Positions 17,214-27,017 of a stretch of DNA of 64,000 bases are shown in pieces. Every line of letters starts with the position of its first letter. The stretch's first letter is position 1. Under the pieces are notes generated by a model. That model saw only the letters and a program-made list of their open reading frames with translations, ran no database searches and was not told the origin of the DNA. This DNA is from an uncultured Paracoccaceae bacterium (lineage in GTDB: Bacteria > Pseudomonadota > Alphaproteobacteria > Rhodobacterales > Rhodobacteraceae). The stretch spans positions 17,026 to 81,025 of the forward strand of contig CAKZOU010000037.1 in assembly GCA_937138255.1 (NCBI GenBank). The letters run 5' to 3'. The translations under genes were made by a program, and so were the position numbers.

Positions 17214-18580
17214 CCCAAGACCGCCTTGACCGCGGCCGCGGTTGCGCCGACCACCTGATCGGCCTCCGCCCGCGTCAGGCAGAACGGCGGGGCGAAGCCG
17301 AGGATATCGCCCTGCGGCATGGCCCGCGCGATGACGCCGCTCTCGAGCATTTGCGCCGCAAGCCTCCCGCCGACCTTGCCCGCAGGCTCATAGAACCGGC
17401 CCGCCGCCTTGTCCTCCATGAACTCGACCGCGCAAAGCATCCCCTCGCCGCGCACCTCGCCCACCTGCGGATGATCCGCCAAGGCGTCGGCCATCGCCGC
17501 ACGGAAATAGGCGCCGGTCTCGCGCACATTGGCCAAGAGGTTCAGATCGTCGATCAGCCTCAGGTTCGCGACCCCCGCCGCCGCCCCGATGGGGTGCGCC
17601 GAATAGGTCCAGCCGTGGCCGATGGGGCCGTTCTCGTCGGTGCCTTGCTCCAGAACCTTCCAGACCTTGCCCGAAATGATCGACCCCGAGAGCGGCGCAT
17701 AGGCCGAGGTCAGGCCCTTGGCGATGGTGATGATATCGGGCCGCATCCCGTAATGATCGGAGCCAAACATCGAACCCGTCCGGCCAAAGCCCGTCACCAC
17801 CTCGTCGGCCACCAGAAGAATGTCATGCTTGTCGAGAACCTTCTGGATCGCCGGCCAATAGCCCGCCGGCGGCGGCACGATCCCGCCCGTGCCCATCACC
17901 GGCTCGCCGATGAAGGCCGCGATGGTGTCGGCCCCTTCGCGGGCAATGAGCGCTTCAAGCTCGGCCACGAGATGCGCGACATAGGCCTCTTCGCTCATGC
18001 CCCGATCGGCGCGGCGCAGATAGTAGGCGGCCTCGGTATGGACGACCTGCGGCAAGGGCAGATCGAATTTCTTGTGGAACAGCTCAAGGCCGGTGAGCGA
18101 TCCGGTCACAAGCCCCGAGCCGTGATAGCCCCGCCAGCGCGAGATGATCTTCTTCTTCTCGGGCCGCCCGAGGATGTTGTTGTAATACCAGATGAGCTTG
18201 ACGTTGGTCTCGTTCGCATCCGACCCGCCCAGCCCGAAATAGACCTTCGACATATGATCCGGCGCGCGGTCGAGAACCATCTTGGCCAGCGTGATCGACG
18301 CCTCCGACCCATGCCCCGCATAGGCGTGATAATAGGCAAGCTCCCGCGCCTGCTCGGCGATCGCCTCGGCGATCTCTTGGCGGCCATAGCCCACGTTGAC
18401 GCAGTAAAGCCCCGCGAAAGCATCGAGCAGCTTGCGCCCGTCGCGATCCTCGATGAACACACCCGAAGCAGTGCGGATCACCCGCTGCGGCAGGTTCCCT
18501 CGGGCAAACTCGGCCAGATGCGTCGAAGGGTGAAAGAAATTCTCCCGATCCCATTTTTCCAGTTGGTCGTTGTGGAGCAT
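17210..18580 (-). CDS. doeD: Class III aminotransferase, probable L-2,4-diaminobutyrate transaminase
   Basis: 456 residues, normal for omega-aminotransferases of class III. It has GGSDANETNVKL, RWRGYHGSG, EPVMGTGGIVPPP, VADEVVTGFGRTG with the PLP Asp, and the Schiff-base Lys in TIAKGLTSAY. A good AAGGAAG ribosome-binding site precedes the ATG. Divergent from doeA and convergent with the Lrp gene. In ectoine catabolism DoeD turns diaminobutyrate into aspartate semialdehyde. Sequence alone would allow other omega-amino substrates, so the specific name is by context. No aspartate-semialdehyde dehydrogenase (DoeC) is in the window. Confidence 0.7.
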   Translation of the reverse strand: MLHNDQLEKWDRENFFHPSTHLAEFARGNLPQRVIRTASGVFIEDRDGRKLLDAFAGLYCVNVGYGRQEIAEAIAEQARELAYYHAYAGHGSEASITLAKMVLDRAPDHMSKVYFGLGGSDANETNVKLIWYYNNILGRPEKKKIISRWRGYHGSGLVTGSLTGLELFHKKFDLPLPQVVHTEAAYYLRRADRGMSEEAYVAHLVAELEALIAREGADTIAAFIGEPVMGTGGIVPPPAGYWPAIQKVLDKHDILLVADEVVTGFGRTGSMFGSDHYGMRPDIITIAKGLTSAYAPLSGSIISGKVWKVLEQGTDENGPIGHGWTYSAHPIGAAAGVANLRLIDDLNLLANVRETGAYFRAAMADALADHPQVGEVRGEGMLCAVEFMEDKAAGRFYEPAGKVGGRLAAQMLESGVIARAMPQGDILGFAPPFCLTRAEADQVVGATAAAVKAVLG

Positions 18581-18610
18581 CTCGTCTTCCTTCTGTCATT
18601 CCCGCCGCTT

Positions 18611-18655
18611 GCGGATCGGCAAATGTCGCCCGTTTGCAGACAAACCGCGGATCGG
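18611..18655. repeat. Direct repeat GCGGATCGG in the doeD-doeA divergent promoter
   Basis: GCGGATCGG occurs at 18611-18619 and again at 18647-18655, start-to-start 36 bp, in the 154-bp gap between the divergent doeD and doeA genes. GTTTGC and CAAAC elements lie between them. It may be a regulator-binding arrangement, but no family consensus is recognised. Confidence 0.35.
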
Positions 18656-18734
18656 TGTTAAGTTGGCCCAAACACAAAGCAAAGCTGCCCCCAGGTCAAC
18701 CATATGGAGCGGCGCGCCTATAGGGGAAACCGAC

Positions 18735-19919
18735 ATGTCAGCCGCCAATCCCGCGTTTACCACCCGCGAATACGACCGCCGCATCGCAAAAGCCCGCGCG
18801 GCGATGGCCAAGGCGGGGGTCGATGTGATGTTCGTCGAAGACCCCTCCAACATGGCCTGGCTCACCGGCTATGACGGCTGGTCCTTCTACGTCCACCAAG
18901 GCGTGATCCTCGGGATGGAGGGCGAGCCCGTCTGGTGGGGCCGCAACATGGACGCCAACGGAGCACGCCGCACCGCGTGGCTTTCCGAGGCCAGCCTGCG
19001 CCCCTATGGCGATCAATATGTGCAATCGACCGTCCGCCACCCGATGCAGCACCTCGCCGCGCTTCTGAAAGAGCTCGGCTACGAGAAGGCCCGTATCGGC
19101 GTCGAGATGGAGAACTACTATTTCTCCGCCAAGGCCTATACGACCCTTCTGGCGGAACTCCCCAATGCCGATATCATCGACGCAACCGCCTTGGTGAACT
19201 GGCAGCGGGCGGTGAAATCCGACGAGGAGATTGCCTTCATGCGCCGCGCCGCGCGGATTGCGGAAAAGATGATCGACGGGGCGATCGACCGCGCCGAGCC
19301 GGGGCTGAAGAAGAACGAACTGGTCGCCTCGATCTATGCCGATGCCCTGACCGGCGCTGATGGCCACTGGGGCGATTATCCCGCCATCGTGCCCATGTGC
19401 CCCTCGGGTGCCGATGCCTCCGCCCCGCACCTGACGTGGGACGGCGAGACCCTCAAGCGCGGCGAATGCACCTTCTTCGAGCTGGCCGGCGTCTACCGCC
19501 GCTATCACACGCCGTTCTGCCGCACGATTTTCCTCGGAACGCCGCCTGACGACATGATCCGCGCCGAGGCGGCGCTCGTCGAAGGCCTCGAGGCGGGCCT
19601 CGACGCTGCCCGCGCCGGCAATCGCGCCTGCGATATCGCCAATGCGCTGGGCGGGGTTCTGGAACGCGCGGGCATCCAGCGCGGCGCCCGCTGCGGCTAT
19701 CCCATCGGCCTCAGCTACCCGCCCGACTGGGGCGAGCGCACCATCTCGCTTCGCTCCGAGGACGAGACCGTTCTGGAACCGGGCATGGCCTTTCACTTCA
19801 TGCCCGGCATCTGGCAGCCCACATGGGGCCTCGAAATCACCGAGCCGATCCTCATTCGCGAGAGCGGCCCCGCCGAACCCTTCTGCCACCGCCCCCGCAA
19901 GCTCTTCGTGAAGGACTGA
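18735..19919 (+). CDS. doeA: Ectoine hydrolase DoeA (EutD), M24-fold
   Basis: 394 residues starting at the ATG with GGGGAAAC upstream; the open frame extends further 5' but the family starts here. It opens the ectoine ring to N-acetyl-2,4-diaminobutyrate. Highly characteristic segments are EDPSNMAWLTGYDGWSFY, DALVNWQ-type VNWQRAVKSDEE, PSGADASAPHLTWDGE and GYPIGLSYPPDWGER. The M24 metal ligands are not conserved: FFELAGVYRRYHTPFCRT and HFMPGIW stand where Asp, Asp and Glu would be, as in metal-independent creatinase-like relatives. It is followed 2 bp later by an ArgE-type deacetylase gene. This is the anchor gene for the ectoine reading of the island. Confidence 0.9.
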   Translation: MSAANPAFTTREYDRRIAKARAAMAKAGVDVMFVEDPSNMAWLTGYDGWSFYVHQGVILGMEGEPVWWGRNMDANGARRTAWLSEASLRPYGDQYVQSTVRHPMQHLAALLKELGYEKARIGVEMENYYFSAKAYTTLLAELPNADIIDATALVNWQRAVKSDEEIAFMRRAARIAEKMIDGAIDRAEPGLKKNELVASIYADALTGADGHWGDYPAIVPMCPSGADASAPHLTWDGETLKRGECTFFELAGVYRRYHTPFCRTIFLGTPPDDMIRAEAALVEGLEAGLDAARAGNRACDIANALGGVLERAGIQRGARCGYPIGLSYPPDWGERTISLRSEDETVLEPGMAFHFMPGIWQPTWGLEITEPILIRESGPAEPFCHRPRKLFVKD

Positions 19920-19921
19920 GG

Positions 19922-21088
19922 ATGAGCGCCGCCCTCACCGCCCGTTCGGTCGAGATCCTGCGTGATCTGATCGCCTTTCCGACGATCTCGACCGACAGCA
20001 ATCTCGCGATGATCGACTACCTCGCCGAGCGCCTCACCGCCCGCGGCGCCCTCGTCCTCATCACCCGCGACGAGACGGGCGAGAAGGCCAACGTCTTTGC
20101 CACCCTCGGGCCGGACGTGAAGGGCGGGGTGCTCCTGTCGGGCCATTCCGATGTGGTCCCCGTCACCGATCAGGACTGGACGACCGATCCCTTCGCCCTG
20201 ACCGAGGCCGACGGCCTCCTCTACGGGCGCGGCACCTGCGACATGAAGGGCTTTATCGCCGCCGCCATGGCCTTGGCCGAAAGCATTGATCCCGCGGCCC
20301 TCAAGCGCCCCTTGCATTTCGCCTTCACCCACGACGAGGAAACCGGCTGCCTCGGCGCGGGGCATCTGGTGAAAGACCTCGAGGCGCGCGGCATCGTTCC
20401 CGACATCGCCATCATCGGCGAGCCCACCGAGATGAAGATCATCGAGGGCCACAAGGGCTGCTACGAATACACCACCCGCTTTACCGGCCTCGAAGGCCAC
20501 GGCTCGGCCCCCGATCTCGGCGTCAACGCCGCCGAATACGCGGTGCGCTATGTGAGCCGCCTCATGGCGCTGCGCGAGGGGCTGGTCGCCCGCACGCCCA
20601 AGGGCAGCCGCTTTGATCCGCCCTATACAACGATCAACATCGGCCGCATCTCGGGCGGCGTTGCCCATAACGTGATCGTCGGCAAGGCCGAGGTGGATTG
20701 GGAAATGCGGCCCGTGCAGGTTTCCGATGCCGATTTCGTCAAGTCCGAGATTGGCCGCTATTGCGAGGAAGAGCTTCTCCCCGCCATGCGCCGCGTCCAT
20801 CCCTCGGCCTCGATCCACACCACCGCGATCGGCGAGGTCGCGGGGCTTGAGCCGATGGAGCACAACGCCGCCCGCGAGCTTGTGGCCGAGCTTACCGGCG
20901 CCAACAGCGCCGAAACCGTGCCCTTTGGCACCGAAGCGGGCCTCTTTCAGGCGCTGGGCAGCCATGTGGTCGTCTGCGGCCCCGGTTCGATCCGTCAGGC
21001 GCATAAACCCGACGAATACCTCGCCCGCGAGCAACTCGTGCTCTGCTGCGATATGCTGGTCAAGCTAGGCGAGCGCCTCAGCCGCTAG
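19922..21088 (+). CDS. M20 family deacetylase, ArgE-like, in ectoine-degradation context
   Basis: 388 residues. Zinc-peptidase signatures of the ArgE/DapE family are visible: SGHSDVVPV, GRGTCDMKG, DEETG (catalytic Glu), GEPTE, and the late His in RQAHKPDEY. The closest family by eye is acetylornithine deacetylase. It sits 2 bp downstream of doeA in the place where ectoine clusters encode an aspartoacylase-type DoeB or an M20 DoeB2. Removal of acetate from N-acetyl-2,4-diaminobutyrate, a one-carbon-shorter analogue of N-acetylornithine, is the natural inference. A housekeeping arginine-pathway role cannot be excluded. Confidence 0.8.
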   Translation: MSAALTARSVEILRDLIAFPTISTDSNLAMIDYLAERLTARGALVLITRDETGEKANVFATLGPDVKGGVLLSGHSDVVPVTDQDWTTDPFALTEADGLLYGRGTCDMKGFIAAAMALAESIDPAALKRPLHFAFTHDEETGCLGAGHLVKDLEARGIVPDIAIIGEPTEMKIIEGHKGCYEYTTRFTGLEGHGSAPDLGVNAAEYAVRYVSRLMALREGLVARTPKGSRFDPPYTTINIGRISGGVAHNVIVGKAEVDWEMRPVQVSDADFVKSEIGRYCEEELLPAMRRVHPSASIHTTAIGEVAGLEPMEHNAARELVAELTGANSAETVPFGTEAGLFQALGSHVVVCGPGSIRQAHKPDEYLAREQLVLCCDMLVKLGERLSR

Positions 21089-21939
21089 CGCCCGTGGCTG
21101 CGGTCATAGGCGTTGACCGGCGGCACCGCGTGGGCAAAGGCGGGGTTCTGGAAGACCTCGATCAGGAGCGGGTGGCAGGACGCCTTATCGGATGTGTGCT
21201 CGTCCCCGCAATCGCCGCCGGGGCAGGCGGAGAGGCCGACGATCAGATCGATCTCGGCCATGAACTCAAGGTAGTCGCCCGACCGCACGGGGCTTGCCTT
21301 CATGAAATACTGATGCGTGTCGGCGGTGAAGCCGGTGCACATAAAGACGTTGAGGACGTCATGCACCAAAGGCTCGGCCTCGGCGAGCGACAGCCCCGCA
21401 TGATCGGCCAAGGCCCGCGTCAGGTTGGAATGGCAGCAATAGTGATAGTCGGTCCCGTTCAAGAGCCGCCCCGTATAGGGATCGCAGCGCGTGCCGATCA
21501 CGTCATGCACCGAGCCGCCGAAAGCGTCAAAGCCATACCAGTCGAGCGTATCGCCGATGATCGTCGCCATCGGCCGCAGGAACGGCAGGCGCGACCAGAG
21601 CCTGTCGCCCGTCGAGAGGTGCGTGCCGTGCAAGGCGCGGGTCTTGCCCGAGAAGAAATGTTCCTTCAGGTCGGCGGCATTCCAGAGGTTCAGGTCGCCC
21701 ACCTGCGCCCCTTCGGTGCAGGTGATGCGGAAGAAACTGCCGGCCGGCGCCTCGATACAGCGCGCATCGCGCGGCGGCACCAGAACCCCGCCGATCTTTT
21801 CCGCCCGCGCGCGCGCCGCCTGCATCCCCGCAAGGTCGGGCATCGGCAGGGTGTCGATCGGATAACAGATCGTCGGGCGGATCGCGCGGCGCGCCTCGGC
21901 GTCTTGCGGCGCAGGGGTTGCGGGGTTTTGCAGCTTCAT
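21085..21939 (-). CDS. DUF1989 (urea carboxylase-associated family) protein
   Basis: 284 residues from the ATG with a strong GAGGAAAGG upstream. The domain spans about 45-240 and includes GDLNLWNAADLKEHF, the FDAFGGSVHDVIGTRCDPY segment and a cluster of Cys/His (YHYCCHSN; CPGGDC) that may bind metal. Members accompany urea carboxylase or amino-acid catabolic genes; the reaction is not established. It is convergent to the ArgE-like gene (4-bp overlap) and divergent from lepA. Membership in the ectoine-like island is by position only. Confidence 0.75.
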   Translation of the reverse strand: MKLQNPATPAPQDAEARRAIRPTICYPIDTLPMPDLAGMQAARARAEKIGGVLVPPRDARCIEAPAGSFFRITCTEGAQVGDLNLWNAADLKEHFFSGKTRALHGTHLSTGDRLWSRLPFLRPMATIIGDTLDWYGFDAFGGSVHDVIGTRCDPYTGRLLNGTDYHYCCHSNLTRALADHAGLSLAEAEPLVHDVLNVFMCTGFTADTHQYFMKASPVRSGDYLEFMAEIDLIVGLSACPGGDCGDEHTSDKASCHPLLIEVFQNPAFAHAVPPVNAYDRSHGR

Positions 21940-22074
21940 GGTTCGGGCCTTTCCTCGTGCCCGCCCATTGGTATCCGCCGCGCGATACGAAGCAAGGCCC
22001 AAACCCACGCCATTCCCCTTGCAAAATGGCGCGTTCGCGGTCATTGACCCGTTCTGAAACAGAGCCAGATACCC

Positions 22075-23874
<1,800 letters not shown>

Positions 23875-23877
23875 GAC

Positions 23878-24819
23878 TCAAGCGAACAAAGAGTTTTTTA
23901 TCTGGGTCGCAGTATTTTCGAGGCTGGGAAAGAGATATTCCCTGCTAATGCCAATATAACCTAACTCACTCAATATGCCGGCCTTGTTCTTGGGTGAAAT
24001 ATAGATCTCCTGTGTCGAAAAATCTTCCAGAAAGAAGCGTTTCCGCCTTTCTGATTCCGGTGAAAAGAGCCCGAATAGAAGAAACGCCGCGCTTTGAACC
24101 GATATTCTAACATCAAGCTGTCTGGGAATGACCGCAACAATCTTCGTCAAGGTGTCTGGGTCTATGGAGTCCTCGAGTGTTGGTAACTGACGACGGGCTA
24201 GCGCAACGAATGCCTTGACTGATTTGTCCTTATTGAACGCTTCGAGAAGGGCGGAATCGAAACTTTCTTGGCTTTGAATGTTCTGATTTCGGCCCACTTT
24301 CTCGCGACAATTGAGCAGGTGGTCTTTTATTGACTCTCTGACTGTGTCTGAAAGTGAAGCTAGGCTGGAGAGCAATGCTACTGTCTTGCTATCATAGAAC
24401 TCGACTTGAACGCTGTCTGGTAGAAAGACAATTACTTCACCTGCGCTTCTTCGTTCTTTGATTTCTCCTCTATTGCTCCCGTCTGCCGGATCCGCATCGC
24501 TTTCGTCCTCGCATGCAAAAAAAAGCGCAACAAGGGCGTTGCGGGTCACATCCAGAAGTCTCGTAGGTAGGCCGTAGTGCTGCGCACGCGCAAGCCACTC
24601 AAAAAGACTAGAATCGCGGGAAAAGTCGTGAGGCTGCATCGCGAGAAGTCTTTGCAACATTTCGCGTTCGTTTTTTTTCCACCGATCTTCCCGAAAGACG
24701 GATGGTTCGGCCTTGAATTTTCGATCCCTATGGCCCCGAAAGAACAACTGCCCACCGCGAAAGTTGTTATTCAAATTCGAAATCTGTGTGATGTATTCCG
24801 AAAGATTCTTTACATACAT
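23878..24819 (-). CDS. FRG domain-containing protein, horizontally acquired
   Basis: 313 residues. The FRG domain occupies the N-terminal part: FFRGHRDRKFKAEPSVFR (about 27-44) and the AQHYGLPTRLLDVTRNALVALFFAC block (about 83-107), the family's most conserved segment. The C-terminal half (about 130-313) has no recognised domain. Its base composition is much poorer in GC than its neighbours, with many AT-ending codons, so recent transfer is likely. FRG proteins are often found in defence islands and in toxin-like or abortive-infection operons, but their activity is undefined. The gene abuts lepA tail-to-tail. Confidence 0.8.
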   Translation of the reverse strand: MYVKNLSEYITQISNLNNNFRGGQLFFRGHRDRKFKAEPSVFREDRWKKNEREMLQRLLAMQPHDFSRDSSLFEWLARAQHYGLPTRLLDVTRNALVALFFACEDESDADPADGSNRGEIKERRSAGEVIVFLPDSVQVEFYDSKTVALLSSLASLSDTVRESIKDHLLNCREKVGRNQNIQSQESFDSALLEAFNKDKSVKAFVALARRQLPTLEDSIDPDTLTKIVAVIPRQLDVRISVQSAAFLLFGLFSPESERRKRFFLEDFSTQEIYISPKNKAGILSELGYIGISREYLFPSLENTATQIKNSLFA

Positions 24820-24904
24820 CGAAAGACCTTTTCAGTGGGATAGAATTCATTGATCACCAATAAGCGGAAGAAATCGCCTCTGAATCAAGCCCATTTGAGC
24901 CCCC

Positions 24905-25327
24905 TCACCCCCACCACCTCTTCCGCCACACCCGCCTCGCCCACCACGGGCGTTCCTCCATCAACTCGCCCCCTTCCACCGGTTCCAGCCCGCCCTCGCG
25001 CAGGATCCGCCGCTCGTCGGCGCGGTTGAGTTGCAGGGTGCGCAGTTGCAGCGCCGCCTCGCGCTTCGAGACGATCTTGCCGCCGCGGCCGATTTCTCCC
25101 GGTGTCCAGACCCGGTGTCTGGAATGCCGGATGTGGTAAAGCGGGTGCCAGATCTCGCCTTTGTCCTGCTCGTCCTGCTGTTGCCAGATGCGCTTGAGGT
25201 TGGGCATCGAGACGATCCCCGCCACCGCTTTGCCGTGGCGGAAGAGGATCACAAAGTTGTTGGGATCCTGAACGTGGGTGACGGCGTGGCCGAGGTTCTT
25301 GCGGGCATCGCTGAGGGTCAGACGCAT
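24905..25327 (-). CDS. Phd/YefM-like antitoxin-domain protein
   Basis: 140 residues from the ATG with GGAGAG upstream. Residues 1-45 (MRLTLSDARKNLGHAV, then NNFVILFRHGKAVAGIVSM) match the N-terminal DNA-binding and dimerisation fold of Phd/YefM antitoxins. The remainder is an unusual basic, Trp-rich tail ending WWARRVWRKRWWG. No cognate toxin gene is adjacent; the neighbours are the FRG gene downstream and a secreted protein gene upstream. Palindromic sites right upstream suggest autoregulation. It could be a stand-alone regulator rather than an antitoxin. Confidence 0.6.
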   Translation of the reverse strand: MRLTLSDARKNLGHAVTHVQDPNNFVILFRHGKAVAGIVSMPNLKRIWQQQDEQDKGEIWHPLYHIRHSRHRVWTPGEIGRGGKIVSKREAALQLRTLQLNRADERRILREGGLEPVEGGELMEERPWWARRVWRKRWWG

Positions 25328-25345
25328 GGGGGGGCTCTCCGAAAG

Positions 25346-25389
25346 GTTTGTACAAACTGCACAAACGGCGCCCGCAGAGTTGTACAAAC
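25346..25389. promoter_or_regulatory. Palindromic operator pair upstream of the Phd-like gene
   Basis: A perfect 12-bp palindrome GTTTGTACAAAC (25346-25357) is followed by a half-like GCACAAAC (25359-25366) and a second copy GTTGTACAAAC (25379-25389, core TTGTACAA). The centres of the two palindromes are 32 bp apart, about three helical turns. They lie 19-62 bp upstream of the Phd-like start codon. Confidence 0.6.
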
Positions 25390-25424
25390 CGGGTAAAAAC
25401 CGCCCTTCCGGCCCGCGCGCTGGC

Positions 25425-25988
25425 CTAGCAGCCGGCCTCGTCCCAGAAGAGGCGCTCGGTCTCTCGGATGGTGCCGAACATGGTCAGGATCGTGCCGAGG
25501 CCAAAGCGTTCCTGATCGCCCACGGCCAAGACGTATTTGCCGGAATTGGCCGTGTTGAAGACGCGGACATAATAGGTGCCTGCCGGGTAAACCGTTGTCG
25601 AGGCAAAGTTTTCTCCGATCTCGGGTCCGACCCAATACCATTGCTTGCCAAACTCCTCAAACCACGGCCACCACTCGAAATCGCGGCCGTCGCGGCCGTC
25701 GATCCGCTTCATGTTGGCGTCGAGAACCTCAAAGTTGAAGGTCTGGGGCAGGGGGCAATCGCCCACCTTGGCGGCGGTCAATCCGACATAGAAATCAAAG
25801 GGTTGATCCTCTTCGATCTTGTAGAAGTCGGCGTCGCCATCAAGGATCGCGTAGATCGCCTTGGAGTGTTCGGCATTGTCTATGACGTATGGGGCGTCTG
25901 CCGTCTTGGCTTCGGTCGACAAGACCGGTGCATGAGCCGCAACCTGTTGGGAGGAAAGGGAAATTGCGAGGGCGAGAGCGTATTTCAT
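25425..25988 (-). CDS. Secreted protein of unknown function
   Basis: 187 residues with a Sec signal peptide (MKYALALAISLSSQQVAAHA, cleavage near residue 18-20). The mature part is acidic and rich in aromatic residues, with two Cys (one in GDCPLP, one the C-terminal residue) and a beta-rich segment with TYYVRVFNTANSGKYVLAVGD near the end, like pre-peptidase C-terminal/bacterial jelly-roll domains. I do not recognise a family with confidence. Periplasmic or extracellular location is likely. Confidence 0.65.
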   Translation of the reverse strand: MKYALALAISLSSQQVAAHAPVLSTEAKTADAPYVIDNAEHSKAIYAILDGDADFYKIEEDQPFDFYVGLTAAKVGDCPLPQTFNFEVLDANMKRIDGRDGRDFEWWPWFEEFGKQWYWVGPEIGENFASTTVYPAGTYYVRVFNTANSGKYVLAVGDQERFGLGTILTMFGTIRETERLFWDEAGC

Positions 25989-26096
25989 GGCGGTCTCCGG
26001 TTGGGATTTGCCATGGATACGCAGGGAAAAACGGATTGGATCACCGACGGAACCCCGCCGCCCGTGCGTTCAAGGCGCACCAATGTGGAGATACCG

Positions 26097-26198
26097 ATGC
26101 CCTGTTCCCGCCTCAGCCTCGCCGGCGCCTACCTCATCCTGATCGCGGGTATCGTGCTTGCAACACTGCTCACTGCAGATGGTGCTAACCTGTTCTAG
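26097..26198 (+). CDS. Possible 33-residue single-span membrane protein
   Basis: An ATG at 26097 is preceded by GTGGAG with a 6-nt spacer, a good ribosome-binding site. The product is 33 residues: a short basic N-terminus (MPCSRLS), one hydrophobic helix (about 8-26, AGAYLILIAGIVLATLLTA) and a polar tail. Its stop overlaps the stop codon of the convergent esterase gene. The gap it fills otherwise holds no gene. Too short for homology-based certainty. Confidence 0.4.
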   Translation: MPCSRLSLAGAYLILIAGIVLATLLTADGANLF

Positions 26199-26938
26199 AG
26201 ATTGAGAAAAGCCCGCACAGCGGCCTCAAACTCACGCGGTTTTTCAGCGTGGAGCCAATGCCCCGCGCCGGGGATTTTCGCAAACCGCGCCTTGGGGAAG
26301 AGCGCCTTGATCCCCTCGCGATGCTCGGGCAGGACATAGTTGGAAAGCGCACCGGACAGGAACAAAACCGGCCCGTCGAAGCTTCCCGAAACCTCGGGGA
26401 ACGACAGGATCGAGGCCATGTTGGCCTCCAGCGCATCGAAATTCAGCCGCCAGCGTTTGTCTTTCATATCAAGGCTTTGCATGAAGAACTCGGCCAGCCC
26501 CGGCTCGAGCCCCTGAAGCTGCGCCGCCGCCTCGGCCCGGTTGGTCACGCGTGAAAGATCGACCCGCCGCATCGCGTCGATGTTGTGCTGCTGGCTGTGC
26601 CCGTAGGACACCGGCGCAATATCCGCGACGATGAGCCGCCCGACCTTGCCGGGATGCCGCAGCGCCAGCATCATCGCCGACTTTCCCCCCATCGAATGCC
26701 CCAAGACATCCGCCTTGTCGGGGATCACCTTCGCCAGATCGTCGGCCAGATCCTCATAGGCATGGTCATCGTGCCAAAAGCTCGCCCCGTGGTTCCGCAT
26801 ATCGACGGCGATCACCTGCCGCTCGTCCGACAGCCGCTTGGCGATCACGCCCCAGTTGCGGCCCGATCCGAACAGGCCGTGGGCGATGACAAGGGGCGGC
26901 TTGGCGGTCGGTTCGCCATGGACAATCGTGTTCAACAT
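26195..26938 (-). CDS. Alpha/beta-fold hydrolase (YbfF-like esterase)
   Basis: 247 residues. The nucleophile elbow GHSMGG carries the catalytic Ser, the oxyanion region HGLFGSGRNW is N-terminal, and the catalytic His is in GAGHWLH near the C-terminus. No signal peptide, so cytoplasmic. The family hydrolyses short-chain esters, thioesters or lactones; the physiological substrate is not known. Confidence 0.8.
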   Translation of the reverse strand: MLNTIVHGEPTAKPPLVIAHGLFGSGRNWGVIAKRLSDERQVIAVDMRNHGASFWHDDHAYEDLADDLAKVIPDKADVLGHSMGGKSAMMLALRHPGKVGRLIVADIAPVSYGHSQQHNIDAMRRVDLSRVTNRAEAAAQLQGLEPGLAEFFMQSLDMKDKRWRLNFDALEANMASILSFPEVSGSFDGPVLFLSGALSNYVLPEHREGIKALFPKARFAKIPGAGHWLHAEKPREFEAAVRAFLNL

Positions 26939-27017
26939 GCATCGACCCTAGCCAATTGCAGCGCGAAAAGACCAGAGGGATTGAGCGGCGCGGGATGCCC
27001 TTGCTACAGGGGGCGGC

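Noticed and set aside
24885..25364. Alternative Arg/Pro-rich frame opposite or offset to the Phd-like gene
   Set aside because: The overlapping frame has a recognisable Phd N-terminus and a ribosome-binding site.
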